From positions 318,019 through 382,018 of the forward strand of contig KN834794.1 of NCBI GenBank assembly GCA_000827265.1: a DNA stretch of 64,000 nt, written 5' to 3'. The stretch comes from Collybiopsis luxurians FD-317 M1 (lineage: Eukaryota > Basidiomycota > Agaricomycetes > Agaricales > Omphalotaceae). The notes below the pieces were generated by a model that was not told the DNA's origin, made no database searches, and worked only from the letters and a program-made list of their open reading frames with translations. Within the stretch, counting starts at the first letter, position 1; every line of letters begins with the position of its first letter. A program made the position numbers and the translations under genes. Positions 1 to 11,745 of this stretch are shown here, piece by piece.

Positions 1-2511
1 TTCAAACGGTAGTGTTATCAGCCAAGTAGAAGAAATCCGAAAATGGGGGACATACAAATACTGCCGATGCAAGCAAAGAATAGGAAAAGCCACCCGTATC
101 CTCCCAACGCCTTAGCAAGCTGAAGTAGTACAAGTGTCAATCTATCATTAGTCACACCTGCATTGAATGAGATGACAACAAGAGTATCACTCAACGGGAA
201 TGGCGTAGAATGCGTATGTCATTCCGAATGTTTGCCTATATCATATATGCCAAGAATTTCATAGGAGGATCACGAGTCAGTGCGGAGAGTATCGTGAAAG
301 TAATCAATAAAAAGAGAAAAAGCTTTACCTTGTAAAGTTAAACACCTGAGAGACTTCAGCTGACTTGTCTCGATAGCAGTCTATGCTGTAGGTATACCTG
401 GAAGAATTGAAAATGGACTCTAGGTTAAAGGGAAGCAATCATATAAAAGTGGTTTGCATTTAACATGACCGTTGTGAGACATTGCACCCCGAAACAGGCT
501 ATAGCCAGTCCAACTAATGGGACAATCCAAGGAACGTGATATTGAATGGAAAAGCCATAGATGAGTAGTCCAGCCTGCAAATTCATATATATACATATAT
601 ATCTAAAAAGCGAGTCGTGACTCACAGGAGCGAGGATTTCTCCTGGCCAGATAGCTTGAAGGCGGACTTCGCTAGGAGCAGACTCGTTACCTGCTCGTTG
701 GCGAGCTCTTGTCATAACACTATCTACAACCCATCCACCTATATAGAAACTCATTAGTATATTTCAGAGACGAACATCAATCGCGGAACGCACCCGCAGT
801 TTCCCCAAGAAAGCTGCCAATCAGTAATGCCCCACCGTACGCTAGACCGACGAGTAAAGTGTTCCAACCGAATTCCTCTGAGAAAATTTGGAAAACCGTC
901 ACAGCCGTCAAGATCCTAAGTAGGGGCAGAAAATTTACTTCAATGATTCATGGGAGCCTTGGAGGGTAACTCACGATGCAAATGAAATCTATTACGAACA
1001 TCCAGTGTATGAAGGTGTTCATGAACAAAAAGGAATAACGACCTACTTGAGCGGAATAATAGATGGCAGGGAATACAACGGAGGGCTAATAAATAAAATT
1101 TAGTGGATGGAGTCCAATACCGCGCTGAGCGATTTATACTCACGTATCGAACCATCTTCATATATGGCCAGACAAAATCTGAAAGCTTCAATTGTCTGCC
1201 GTGGAAGCTTCTGCCGAGTTTCATTCTCCACAAGTATCTCTCAACGGCAGTCCTTGGTCCTTTTGTAACCTCGCTCGGAGTCTGATCTCGGATGTAAAGG
1301 GTCTCTGGGAGAAAGAAAAAAATGAAGAGCAACGCTGCTCCATTGCAGATTGCAGTAATTTTGAATATCCACCTCCATCCAAGAAATTGACCAATTAATC
1401 CGCCCGGAATAGGGGCGAAATGTCCACCTGCTTCGCGTTAATTGACTCGAAAAGATACAAGTCAAACGGCTGGCACCATTTGCTGGGAGCGACAAAATGA
1501 GTATTTCACCCGACTGAGAAAATTTTCCTTACTAAAAAGAACAGTAAATAGACCCAATGCTCGGCCGCGTTCGTGCAAACAGAACACGTCGCTTGCCTAA
1601 TATACACATAAGTGGCTGCGTTAGTGCAAAATATTCGGGCATTTGGAGAAGAATTTTTCTACCGTTGCAACCCCTAGTGCGGTTCTTTCCAAGGCCAAAG
1701 GTGTGATCAGGAACAGACTCTCAAAGGCCGCAGGAACGGAGCTTACGCCACAGGGAATATGCCGTTGACGATGCGAGCTCCAATCAACTCTCCATACGAA
1801 TGAGCAAACGCACAGCCCAAGGCAGATGCAAATCCAATGAGAGTCGTTATAATGTATAAGGGGCGACGACCAAAGTAGTTTGCAAGTGGAATGAACAGGA
1901 ACGGACCAACTCCATTCATCGCAATGGCCGCAGTCCTGAGCAGAAACATGTCCTTCAATATGTACTATACAGACTTTGCTGCTTGACTCACGATTGATAC
2001 GACGCCGCAACAATAGAAATCCCGAACTCTTTGGACAGTTCACCATAGGCAGGATTTATTATGGCCGTATTGATATTTCCAAGCGATGATAACAAGCTGG
2101 CTTGCAGAAGGACGAAGATCTGAAGAAAAAATGCAGATGGCGACATGTTTTCTTTTGGGAATCATTCACTTACACGATATGAGAGAGGCCAGTTCACTGA
2201 TTTCACGTTTTGTTAATCGCACATGAAAAGAGGTTTATGTCACGCACAAGGATCTTCGGGATCATCTGAAGGTTGGGGAATTAGAGGGAGGCCATTTCGA
2301 TCCACCTGGCATAAAATATGAGGGTCTGAGTCGCAGAACAATTGGATGCCCTGTACTACCTTGTTTGCCTTTGGACTAATCTTTATGTCTGACACAAAAA
2401 TCATCAGTTGCAGCACAGTAGTTGAGAAAAGTAGGCTTGCTAAATACCATGTTCATGAAGCTCGATCTCAAATTTCTCTGGTCGGCCATTGGATCCGCTG
2501 AGCTGAGACAT
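1..2511 (-). CDS. HOL1-like MFS transporter, copy 1 (3' end off the window)
   Basis: A proton-coupled drug/metabolite antiporter-like protein of the plasma membrane, DHA1/HOL1-like branch of the major facilitator superfamily; the substrate cannot be read from sequence. The start (ATG at 2511-2509) gives MSQLSGSNGRPEKFEIELHE. After short introns come the DPLNWPLSYR motif before TM1, the loop 2-3 motif FGRRPLY (near 1855), the cytoplasmic motif FCLHERGRALG (near 1570) and the mid-protein stretch GLIGQFLGWRWIFKITAICN (near 1370), all also present in the two neighbouring copies. The final exon seen in the other copies (WKGEKIRA) would lie left of position 1, so the gene is partial here. I saw no frame break. 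It is the first of three direct repeats of the gene with its own promoter region. Family placement is fairly sure; substrate unknown. Confidence 0.8.
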
Positions 2512-3339
2512 CTCGAGTTTTGGGGCGACGAACCTCGACTGTAAACTGAGGTAGCAGACAACTAAATAACCTCTTTCAATTAAGGTTCCAGACTATGTAG
2601 ATAGGTACAACCCGAAAGTTGGTTTAATAGATAACGCTATCCCATGACCCCCAGACAAGGGGAAATTCGCTCGGCGGAATTTGGGTGGGGCGAGTTTCCC
2701 CTGAGTATATCGCACAATGCACATTGGCTCGATACTCGAGTAGGGTCAATCGGAATATACTTATATTAGTATACATTGAATTGTAGCCAAGGCCAATCAT
2801 ACAGTATCGTACTGAAAGGCAACAGGGCAAAAGTATATACAGAATAATAAACCTCTCTACAGCTACTAAAAATTTTTTATGATAAAAAAAGCTAGGTGCC
2901 AAGGCCCTGCAAAGATACTAGCTGTGTTCGACAGATGTAGCTTTCAATCTCAATTCTCCCAGCCCCAACAGAAAAATTTCATGTGACAAAAGATCCAAGT
3001 GTTAGTACTAGAGTTTTTGGATAAGCTCAAGTTGAAAGATTCAACTCTCCATCAAGATATTCAAGAGCAGAGTAGTTTTTGAAATAGGTAGAGGATACCC
3101 GTTTGATGAGTTAGCTTTGGATCCTGTGCAGCCTGGTAGGTGACTCAGAATAGCAAACAGTGCAAGAGGAAAAACAAGTGGAATTCTAGCAAATGAGGAT
3201 GATGAAATTACCCTGGTTGACTTTGGAGAAGAGGACCGTAACTGGGGTGTTGATATCTACTATTGCCAAGCAGTGCATGCCATGCAGGCTTATCTAGTCA
3301 GCTGGTTCAATATCTTGTACATGAATATCTGGGTACTAC
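2512..3339. other. intergenic; duplicated promoter region and coding-like remnant
   Basis: The stretch next to the transporter start (to about 2755) is recognisably repeated upstream of copy 2 (6822-7055), so the duplication included about 240 bp of 5' flank. Between about 3070 and 3290 the plus strand reads like decayed protein: a stretch VFEIGRGYPFDELALDPVQP, one stop, then ILANEDDEITLVDFGEEDR. No gene could be assembled; it is probably a relic. Confidence 0.4.
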
Positions 3340-4060
3340 TGCAGACTTAAATAGCTATTGATTTTTGGACCTGCTCTGATTTTCTAGCCTGTTCTCACTT
3401 TTTGCTTGCACCTGAATTTGGACCTGTCTTGAGTTTAGATCTGCTCTGATTTTCAAGCCTGTTCTCACCTTGACCTTGACCAGTTCTGACTCCTGAGTTT
3501 TCACCTGTTCTGAGTTTTCATCTGTTCTCACTTTTCAGTTGCATCTGTACTTTGACCTGTTCAGCAATTTTACCTGTTCTAAGGCTTTTCACAAGTCCTG
3601 GTCAGGTATGACCTGGACCTGTAATGCAGGTAACCTGTAGCTTGAACCCCCAATCTGTGACCTGAACATGAGCTGCCAGAACAGGTAATTTCAGTGCAGG
3701 TTGCGGGTATCCTGGCTGGTGACCTGCAGTGTAGTGATTTTAAACAGGTAATTAGCATTTTATCTGCAGGTACTGCACTGAAATGTGCTAATACCCCAAT
3801 AGATCCACTCAATGAATGGTGGTATATTACTCAGAGCTTTGAGATTTTCTTTTGAGGTCTTTTCTAAACAAGATACAATAAAATAAAGGAGTAGCTGCAG
3901 GTCACTTGAAAAAAGTTAGAGATGACTTGTGCCAACAAGTGCCTATTTTTAGCAGGACACATGAAGAGCCTTAACCTGTTCTGGTTTCACCTGTTATCAA
4001 GTTCACCTGCTCTTGGTATTGGTTAGCTGCACATGTTCTCATTTTGAAGTTGATTTAAAA
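3340..4060. repeat. degenerate CCTGTTCT / ACCTGCAGGT motif tract
   Basis: The motif (A)CCTGTTCT(C/G)A and variants (CCTGCTCTGA, TCTGTTCTCA) recur at irregular spacing in the left two thirds. From about 3600 the reverse complement (AACAGGTAA, CAGGTAACCTG, GACCTGCAG) appears, giving the tract a loose inverted layout. No open frame of note. It may be a decayed minisatellite or the subterminal repeat zone of an old transposon. I see no terminal repeats or target duplication. Confidence 0.55.
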
Positions 4061-4240
4061 ATATATGGTCTCAAGATACAGTTGTATCTGAGGTATTTTT
4101 TTACAATATTTCGGCCAAAGAAGAGGAATATTACTTTGTACTTCCATACAGTGTCTTAGCTCTTTGATATTGCAGAAAGGAGATTCTCCAGTGAACGAGT
4201 TCACATTGTACGTACATACACAGCTTGTTACGGTTTCGTT

Positions 4241-6821
4241 TCATTCAAATGCAGCCCGTATCTTTTCGCCCTTCCACATCAAAAATAAGATCGGAATGAA
4301 CGCCACTGAGATTCACCCATTCAAGTTAGCGTTATCAGCCAAGTAGAAGGGATCTGGAAGTGGGGGACATACGAATGCTGCCAATGCAGGCAAAGAACAG
4401 GAAAAGCCACCCATATCCTCCCAACGCGTTAGCAAGCTGGAGTAGTATAAGTGTCAATAAGTGTTGCAGTCAGTCACACCTGCATTGAATGATAAAACAA
4501 AAGTATCACTTAACGGGAATGGCGTAGAATGCAAATGTCATTCCGAATGCTTGCCTGAATCATATATATAAAAGCAGGATGATGAGTGAAACCAATCAAT
4601 AAAATGAGAAAAAAATCTTACCTTATAAAGTTAAATACTTGAGAGACTTCAGCTGACTTATCTCGATAGCAGTCCGTGCTGTAGGTATACCTGCAAGAAT
4701 TAAAAATGGACACTAGGTTAAAAGGAAGGCAATCAAATAAAGGTGGTTTGCAATTGACATGACTGTTGTGAGACATTGCACTCCGAAGCAGGCTATGGCC
4801 AGTCCCACTAATGGGACAATCCAAGGAGCTTGAAATTGAATGGAAAAGCCATAGATAAGGAGTCCAGCCTGCAAACGCATATGTATGTATATTCATCAGT
4901 GATTGTTCAACTCAGAATCTAAAAAACGAGTCGCGACTTACAGGAACGAGGATTTCTCCTGTCCAGATAGCTTGAAGTCGGACTTCGCTAGGGGCAGACT
5001 CGTTACCTGCTCGTTGGCGAGCTCTTGTCATAACACGATCCACGACCCATCCGCCTATATAATCATATAGTTTGTATATTTTCAAAGACGAACATCAATC
5101 ACGGAACACACCTGCAGTCTCCCCGAGAAAGCTGCCAATTAATAATGCCCCACCGTATGCCAGACCAATGAGCAAGGTATTCCAACCGAATTCCTCTGAG
5201 AAGATTTGGAAAACCGTCACAGCCGTCAAAATCCTAAGTATGGCCAGAAAAGTCACTTTGATGAATTCATGGGAGCCTTCGAGGGTAACTTACGATACAA
5301 ATCCAAACTGTTAAGGTCATACAACGTAGGAAGATGCTCATGAACGAGAAAGGGAAGAATGACCCACTTGAGCGGAATAATAGATGGCAGGGAATAGAAC
5401 GGAAGGCTAACCGACGGAATTTAGTGGAGGGAGTCCAACCACATGCTAAGGATGTCTTTCTCACGTATCGGACCATCTTCACATATGGCCAGACAAAATC
5501 TGAAAGTTTCAATTGTCTGCCAGGGAAGCTTCTTCCGAGTTTCGTTCTCCACAAGTATCTCTCGAGGGCAGTCCGTGGTCCCTTTGTGACCTCGCTCGGA
5601 GTCTGATCTCGGATATAAAGGGTCTCTGGGAGAAAGAAAAAAATGAAGAGCAATGCTACTCCATTGCAGATTGCAGTGATTTTGAAGATCCACCTCCACC
5701 CAAGAAATTGACCTATCAATCCACTCGGAATGGGTGCAAAATGTCCACCTGCTTCACGTTAATGGCCTCAAAACAAACAAGTCAAACGGATGGTACCATT
5801 TGCTGATAGCAAAAAAATGAGCGTTGAGTCAACTGACTGACAAAATATTCTTACTGTAAAGAACAGTATATAGACCCAATGCTCGGCCGCGTTCATGTAA
5901 ACAAAACAAATCGCTTGCCTACATACATAATTAGATAGCTACATTAGGTTGGCATTCGAAGAATCTCTTACCGTCGCAACTCCTAGTGCCGTTCTTTTCA
6001 AGGCCAAAGATGTGATCAGGATCAGACTCTCAAAGACCGCACGAACAGAGCTTACGCCACAGGGAATATGCCGTTGACGATGCGAGCTCCAATTAACTCT
6101 CCATACGAATGAACAAATGCGCAACCCAAGGCAGATGCAAATCCGATGAGGGTCGTTACAATGTATATGGGACGACGGCCGAAGCGGTTCGCAAGTGGAA
6201 TGAACAGGAACGGACCAACTCCATTCATCGCAATGGCCGCAGTCCTGAGCAGAAATACGTCTATCAATGTATGATATAGGCTTTGCTGCTTAACTCACGT
6301 CTGATAAGATGCTGTGACAATTGAAATTCCGAATTCTTCCGACAGTTCACCATAGGCAGGGTTTATTATGGCCGTGTTGATATTGCCAAGCGATGACAAC
6401 AAACTGGCTTGCAGCAGGACAAATATCTGAAGAAACAATGCAGATGGAAACATGTTGTCTTCTGGGAATCATTCGCTTACACGATATGAGAGAGGCCAGT
6501 TCACTAATTTCTATGTTTTGGTAATTTGACATGACAAGAGGTTTAGGTCACGCACAAGGATCCTCGGGATCATCTGAAGGTTGGGGGCTTAGAGGGAGGC
6601 CATTTCGATCCACCTAATGTAAAATGTGAGGGTTTGAATCGCAGGACGACTGGATCCCTTATACTACCTTAGTTGCCTTCGGACTAATAATTTTTGAGTC
6701 TGATCCAAGAATCAGCGTTGCAGCACAGCGGCGGGGAAAAGTAGGCTTGCTACATACCATGTTCATGAAGCTCAATCTCAAATTTCTCTGGTCGACAGTT
6801 GAATCCGTTGAGCTGAGACAT
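4241..6821 (-). CDS. HOL1-like MFS transporter, copy 2 (complete)
   Basis: Same family as the genes at 1-2511 and 9261-11745: a 12-TM proton antiporter-type protein. ATG at 6821-6819 starts MSQLNGFNCRPEKFEIELHE. The exons then carry DPLNWPLSYR, TAAIAMNGVGPFLFIPLANR, FGRRPIY, FCLHERGRALG, GLIGQFLGWRWIFKITAICN, and end in FIPILFLMWKGEKIRAAFE with the stop at 4243-4241. The exon joining GIFPVA to ALGVAT to SDLFCLHERG stays in frame. The Leu of DPLNW is built across an intron with a GTGCGT donor in all three copies. Very close to copy 1, including in introns, so that duplication is young. Function beyond 'MFS transporter' is inference. Confidence 0.85.
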
Positions 6822-7435
6822 TTTGAGTTTTAGGGCAACGAACCTCGATTGTAGCCTGAGATAGCGGATAATTAAATAGTATCTTCCAGTTGACATTCCA
6901 TCCCATGACCATTCCTGTTTAAATAAGTACGAGCCGAAAGTTGATTTAATGCATAATGCTATCCCATGACCCCCGGAATGTGGAAAAATTTGCTCGGTGG
7001 GCTAGGTCTTCCCTAAGTATATAGCGCGATGGACATTGGCTAGGTAGGGTCACGAAGTTCTGAGTGTGAGATTATTGTGAGATTATTGAAAATTAGTGTT
7101 TCAATAGGATGCTTGAACTAGTTACATTCGGCAAGCGAACCGATATTCTTACATTAGTATACTTATCATCATATTTAGCAAGATGTTGGCAGAAGTTCTC
7201 CACTGAAATATCATCACGAAGAGTGAGTGTTAACATCTTTTGGTTTCCTTTTTCAGTAATGTATTGATGGCCTGTTTTTACGATACTTTTAAACAGAAAA
7301 TTACTCATATCTAGAGTAATACTAGGTAGAGAACATTAGGAGGCTTACTTGCTCCAGGTCAATCTTGGCTGTAAAAAAGGTGGAGCCCCAGTGGAATCTG
7401 GATTAACTTTAAGACTCTCTGCCATAAATTACGAA
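6822..7435. other. intergenic; duplicated promoter of copy 2, one small ORF
   Basis: 6822-7055 matches the flank upstream of copy 1. A 71-codon minus-strand frame at 7093-7308 (MSNFLFKSIVKTGHQ...) has no recognisable family and no supporting context; I do not call it a gene. The rest shows nothing I can name. Confidence 0.4.
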
Positions 7436-7678
7436 GGTAGAGTTGACCCAACCACCCACATCATATCACATACCCAAAATACTTAAAAATGTATCAGAAA
7501 TTTGTTGCAATAGAAAAAGCAAAATCTGCCTCAGAAAAACTCTGCGCAAGGGTTCTCTCAAGGATTCCTCTGGCGCAGATTTTTCATTTTCGCGCGGGAT
7601 GATGTGTTGATACATTTTTTTGTATTTTCTAGTGTGTCATGTGACATCACCTGTGGGTGGTTGGGGGTCAACTCTACC
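7436..7678. mobile_element. 243-bp MITE with 24-26 bp terminal inverted repeats
   Basis: The left end GGTAGAGTTGACCCAACCAC is mirrored at the right end, whose reverse complement starts GGTAGAGTTGACCCCCAACC; the right arm carries two extra C. The interior has no coding capacity and contains a second, shorter imperfect palindrome around the two GCGCA blocks (7549-7579). No clear target-site duplication was found, so the superfamily is not assigned. Confidence 0.75.
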
Positions 7679-7772
7679 CTAGTAGTAGTTGATACTGGTT
7701 GAATTTCAAAGAACTATCTGCGAGATATACAGGTATGATATTGCATAGAATGGGTTGTAGTCTTGTACAGTT

Positions 7773-8428
7773 TAGGGCTCGGAACCGTACCCGTTTACGG
7801 GTATGGCTGTACAAAATACAGACCGTATACCGTGTTCATATTGCCAACCTGTACCGTATTTTTCATATCCAAACTTGTTTACGGTCCGGGTACAGACCGT
7901 ATGCCGTACCGTATACGGTCAGTACGGCCGTAAAGCACAAAAGCAAAGTTTCAAAATATAATTATGTAAAACTGTTGGAGAAGAATTTCAGCATGTATCA
8001 AAAAAGTATAAGAATTCCTTCAACAATTCAATCCTTTCCAAACAGCTATACAATGGCGTTCCGAGCCATACACAACTATTCGGCTCGGGCTCAGCCTGAG
8101 TCATGTGATCAACACACATGTTGTAATCCCGATGTATGGTAGCACATCATCAGTGTTATTCACCATATTCACTGCCCTAGACCTGATCTGCAGACCTCTC
8201 TGCAAACTCTAACAGAGAAGCTGGAAAACCAGGTTGTTGAGGTCAACAAGTGATGATAAATTATGAAGAAGTACAATAGATACCGTACATCAGACGGTCA
8301 AATACGGGTATAACCGTACCGTATGCCGGACCGTATTTCTTTTTCTCTCAAGTCATGCCGGTACGAGTACAGAACCGTATATAAGGTACCCGTATACCGT
8401 CAATGTACGGTTCCGGTTCCGAGCCCTA
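7773..8428. mobile_element. non-autonomous hAT-type element (656 bp) with 8-bp target duplication
   Basis: The ends are 15-bp perfect inverted repeats, TAGGGCTCGGAACCG (7773-7787 and, inverted, 8414-8428). They are flanked by an identical 8-bp direct repeat, GTACAGTT, at 7765-7772 and 8429-8436. An 8-bp duplication is the hallmark of the hAT superfamily. Both subterminal zones are crowded with CCGTAT/ATACGG motifs, as expected for transposase-binding sites. There is no transposase inside; a 147-codon frame at 7699-8142 overlaps the end and looks spurious. Confidence 0.85.
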
Positions 8429-8468
8429 GTACAGTTGTACGATGTCTGGACTCTAAGGCTCGAGTGGC

Positions 8469-8979
8469 GATGTGCCGGGCCCTTCCAGGTCTCAGGCCCC
8501 AGCCCTATGCCGGCTCAGGATGTTGCAAATCCGTTAGCCAGGGCTTGACAGAGTCCCAAAATTCTAATTGATTGCAGTTGTAGCATTCAGGAATAAAATT
8601 TTTGTTTAAAGATGAGAGAATGTCCGTCATGCATGAATTTGGTTTGCGCTGCTCGAGCTTCGCTCCTTTTCTATGCAATATGTGAATGGTAGAGAGCCAT
8701 ACCGCAGACGGGCCTGGCATGATGGATTATATATATATAATTGATTTTGACCCTACGGCTACCATTAGAGCTTCTATGCCCATTGCATGCCCAAGAATTT
8801 TACATTCAGAAGCTCATTGTAATGCAATTGTAATGCTATAGTACAACAGATATAACTTGGAATGTACCATAAATTTACTGATACCCTGAGGCGGGACCTG
8901 AGCCTGAGCCTGGCCCGACTGAAAATTTTGGTAAGCCGTAGCCCGGCAATTTGAATCGGGACTTAGCCGGCATGTCACT
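8469..8979. mobile_element. GATGTGCCGG-ended non-autonomous element, copy 1
   Basis: The left end is GATGTGCCGG; the right end (GCCGGCATGTCAC) is a slightly diverged inverse. The outer parts are rich in GGCTCAGG/CCTGAGCC. Internal segments (AATTTTTGTTT then a GATGAGAGAATGTCC-like stretch, then CTATGCAATATGTGAATG) match a second copy at 58078-58452, showing a real family. The flanks GGCTCGAG and CGTTCGAG agree at 6 of 8 bases, compatible with a worn 8-bp duplication. It lies about 40 bp from the hAT-type element. Confidence 0.65.
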
Positions 8980-9260
8980 ACGTTCGAGAAGAGACAAAGA
9001 GAAGGGTTGGCCGGAAGAGCAGAAGGCAAGAACATGAAGATGAGCGCAGTCGCATAACAGAAAAAAGTTGGAGTCGATAGATCACCGCCGTCCTCCTGAG
9101 GCTTCATTGAGTTAGGGTGAAAACATCGCGGTTGCAAATTTCATAGCATCTATTACTGTCTTCACTCTCTTGCTCCCCTTTGAAAGTTCGGTGGTAATGG
9201 GCCAAACCAGAAAATATATGTCCAAAACGATCCATTGTATATACGTAGTTCTTTACAATT

Positions 9261-11745
9261 TCATTTCATCACTGCCCGTATTTTTTCGCCTTTCCACATC
9301 AAAAACAAAATCGGGATGAACGCCACTGGGATTCAGCCGTTACCGTCACGATAAACCAATAAAATGCCGAAGGAGACTTACAAATACTGCCAACGCAGGC
9401 AAGGAGCAAAAAAAACCATCCGTATCCTCCCATCGCGTTGGCGAGCTGGATATGAGTGTCAGTACCTTGGTCAGTCACACCTGGCGAATAGAGGGAAAAC
9501 TATTCTTATTCACAGGAATGGCGTAAAAAGGGAATGTCATTCCAAATGCGTTCCTGTTTTGATATCAGTGCTAGGCGACGATGATAAAGGACAGCTAGAA
9601 ACCTTAGAAAGTTAAACACTTGAGAGACTTCGGCTGACTTGTCTGGGTAGCAGTCTGTACTGTAGGTATACCTGTGCAGTTGATAGGGTCAAAAAGAATC
9701 CACAACTATAAGAGCAAATCTCGTTTTACATGACTGTCGAGATGCATTGCATCCCGAAGCAGGCTATAGCCAGTCCCACTAATGGGACAATCCAAGGAGC
9801 TTTATATTGGATAGAGAAGCCGTAGATGAGTAGTCCAGTCTACAGGTACGCATACCATTCATTCAATAATCAACGGTACTCGGCAAAGAAAACTCCTTTA
9901 CCGGAACGAGAATTTCTCCTGTCCAGATAGCTTGAAGTCGTACTTCGCTTGGAGCAGAGATTCCTGCGCGTTGGCGAGCTCTTGTCATAACACTATCCAC
10001 GACCCATCCCCCTACACAATAAGTTATGAGGTCAACAACACTTGACATCGATTAAGAAGCGCACCAGCAGTTTCTCCAAGAAAGCTGCCAATCAGTAGCG
10101 ATCCACCGTACGCCAGACCGATCTGCAGAGTATTCCAGCCAAATCTTTCGGAGAATATATGAAAAACTGTGACAGCTGATAAAATTCTAAGGATAAATGA
10201 GAAATCTGCTTCAAGGTGCATGGAATTTAGCTTACGATACAAATCCATTCTGTCGTGGAAAGAATTGATTAGGTGACGAGAAGAAAGAGTATTAGCGTAC
10301 TTGAGTAGCATAATAGATGGCAGGGAGGAGGACCGAGGGCTAAGGACAAGAAATTAGTGGGAAGCTCAAGTTTGAAAAAATGCTGATCAGTTACGTATCG
10401 AACCATCTTGATATACGGCCAGAAAAAATCTGAAAGCTTCAATTTCCTCCCAGAAAAGCCTCTCCCAAAATTCATCCTCCATAGGTATCTCTCCAAGCTA
10501 CTTTCTGGTCGTGACGATATCTTGCTCTGAGTCTGGTCTCGTATGTACAATGTTTCTGGGAGGCAGAAGAGAATGAAGAGAAACGCTACTCCGTTGCAGA
10601 TGGCCGTAATTTTGAAGATCCATCGCCATCCAAGAAACTGACCAATCAGTCCGCTGGGAATGGGGGCAAAATGTCCGCCTATCTTATCGTTAGCGGGTTT
10701 ACAAAGAATCAAGTCAAATACGCCTGATACCATTAGCTGATTTGGAATAGATCAGCGTCCATTTGGAAATATTTGATAAATGGTTTCCTACTGGAGAGAA
10801 CGGTAAATACGCCCAATGCCCGCCCGCGCTCATGTAAACAGAATAAATCGCTTGTCTACAAAAACAAGTAGTTTTAGGAGCCAGAAGGCAATCGAATAAA
10901 AGTTCTCGCCGTTGCAGCTCCTAGTGTCATTCTGTTCAAACCAAGGCATAATCAGACCCAAGCTCTGAGAATGTACAGGAGAGGATTTACGCGACAGGGA
11001 AGATGCCGTTGACGAGGCGAGCTCCTACTAACCCTCCAAACGAGTGAGCAAATGCACACCCTAAGGCAGACGCAAATCCAATGAGGGTAGTTGCAATGTA
11101 TACTGGACGACGGCCGAAGGCGTTCGCAAGTGGAACGAAAAGGAACGGACCAATTCCGTTCATCGCAATGGCCGCGGTACTGGACAAATATATGTGTATG
11201 CCACCATATAGACTGTGGTGCTTGACTCACGTTTGATACGAGGCCGTGACGGTGGAAATACCGAATTCTTTTGACAATTCACCATAGGCTGGGTTTATTA
11301 TGGCCGTATTGATATTGCCAAGTGACGACAACAAACTGGCTTGCAGAAGGACGAAGATCTAAAAAAAACAATGCAGATGGTGACATGTTATCATCTGGAA
11401 CACATTCACTTACACGATATGAGAGAGGCCAGTTCACTGATCTCTATGCTTTGTTAATTGGACATGAAATGAGGTTCATGTCACGCACAAGGATCTTCGG
11501 GATCATCTGAAGGTTGGGGGCTTAGAGGGAGGCCATTTCGATCCACCTAGCGTAAAATATGACGGTCTGAGTCGCGTACAATTGGATCCCAGTATACTAC
11601 CTTGATTGCCCCTGGACTATCTTCTGTGCCTAGTACACAATCATTAGTTGCCACACAGTGATTGGGGAAGCAATCTAATACCATGTTCATGAAGCTCAAT
11701 CTCAAATTTTTCTTCCTGCCAGCTACCTTTGTCAAGTTGGGACAT
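9261..11745 (-). CDS. HOL1-like MFS transporter, copy 3 (complete)
   Basis: Third, most diverged member of the transporter trio. ATG at 11745-11743 gives MSQLDKGSWQEEKFEIELHE; the next exons read GTEDSPGAIK then VDRNGLPLSPQPSDDPEDP and NWPLSYR. TM-region landmarks are TAAIAMNGIGPFLFVPLANA, FGRRPVY, DLFCLHERGRALGVFTVL, GLIGQFLGWRWIFKITAICN and FGWNTLQIGLAYGGSLLIGS. The stop is at 9263-9261. The mid-loop after the sixth TM (RDQTQSKISSRPESSLERYL) differs from RDQTPSEVTKGPRTALERYL of copy 2. No frame break seen. As with the others the role is membrane export or uptake of an unknown small molecule. Confidence 0.83.

Noticed and set aside
2240..2250. Non-canonical GC-AG intron in the DPLNW codon of the transporters
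   Set aside because: Careful reverse-complementing gives CCTT|GTGCGTGA, an ordinary GT donor, in all three copies.
7699..8142. 147-codon plus-strand frame as a gene
   Set aside because: It crosses the hAT-type target duplication and terminal repeat, and its peptide is derived from CCGTAT repeats.
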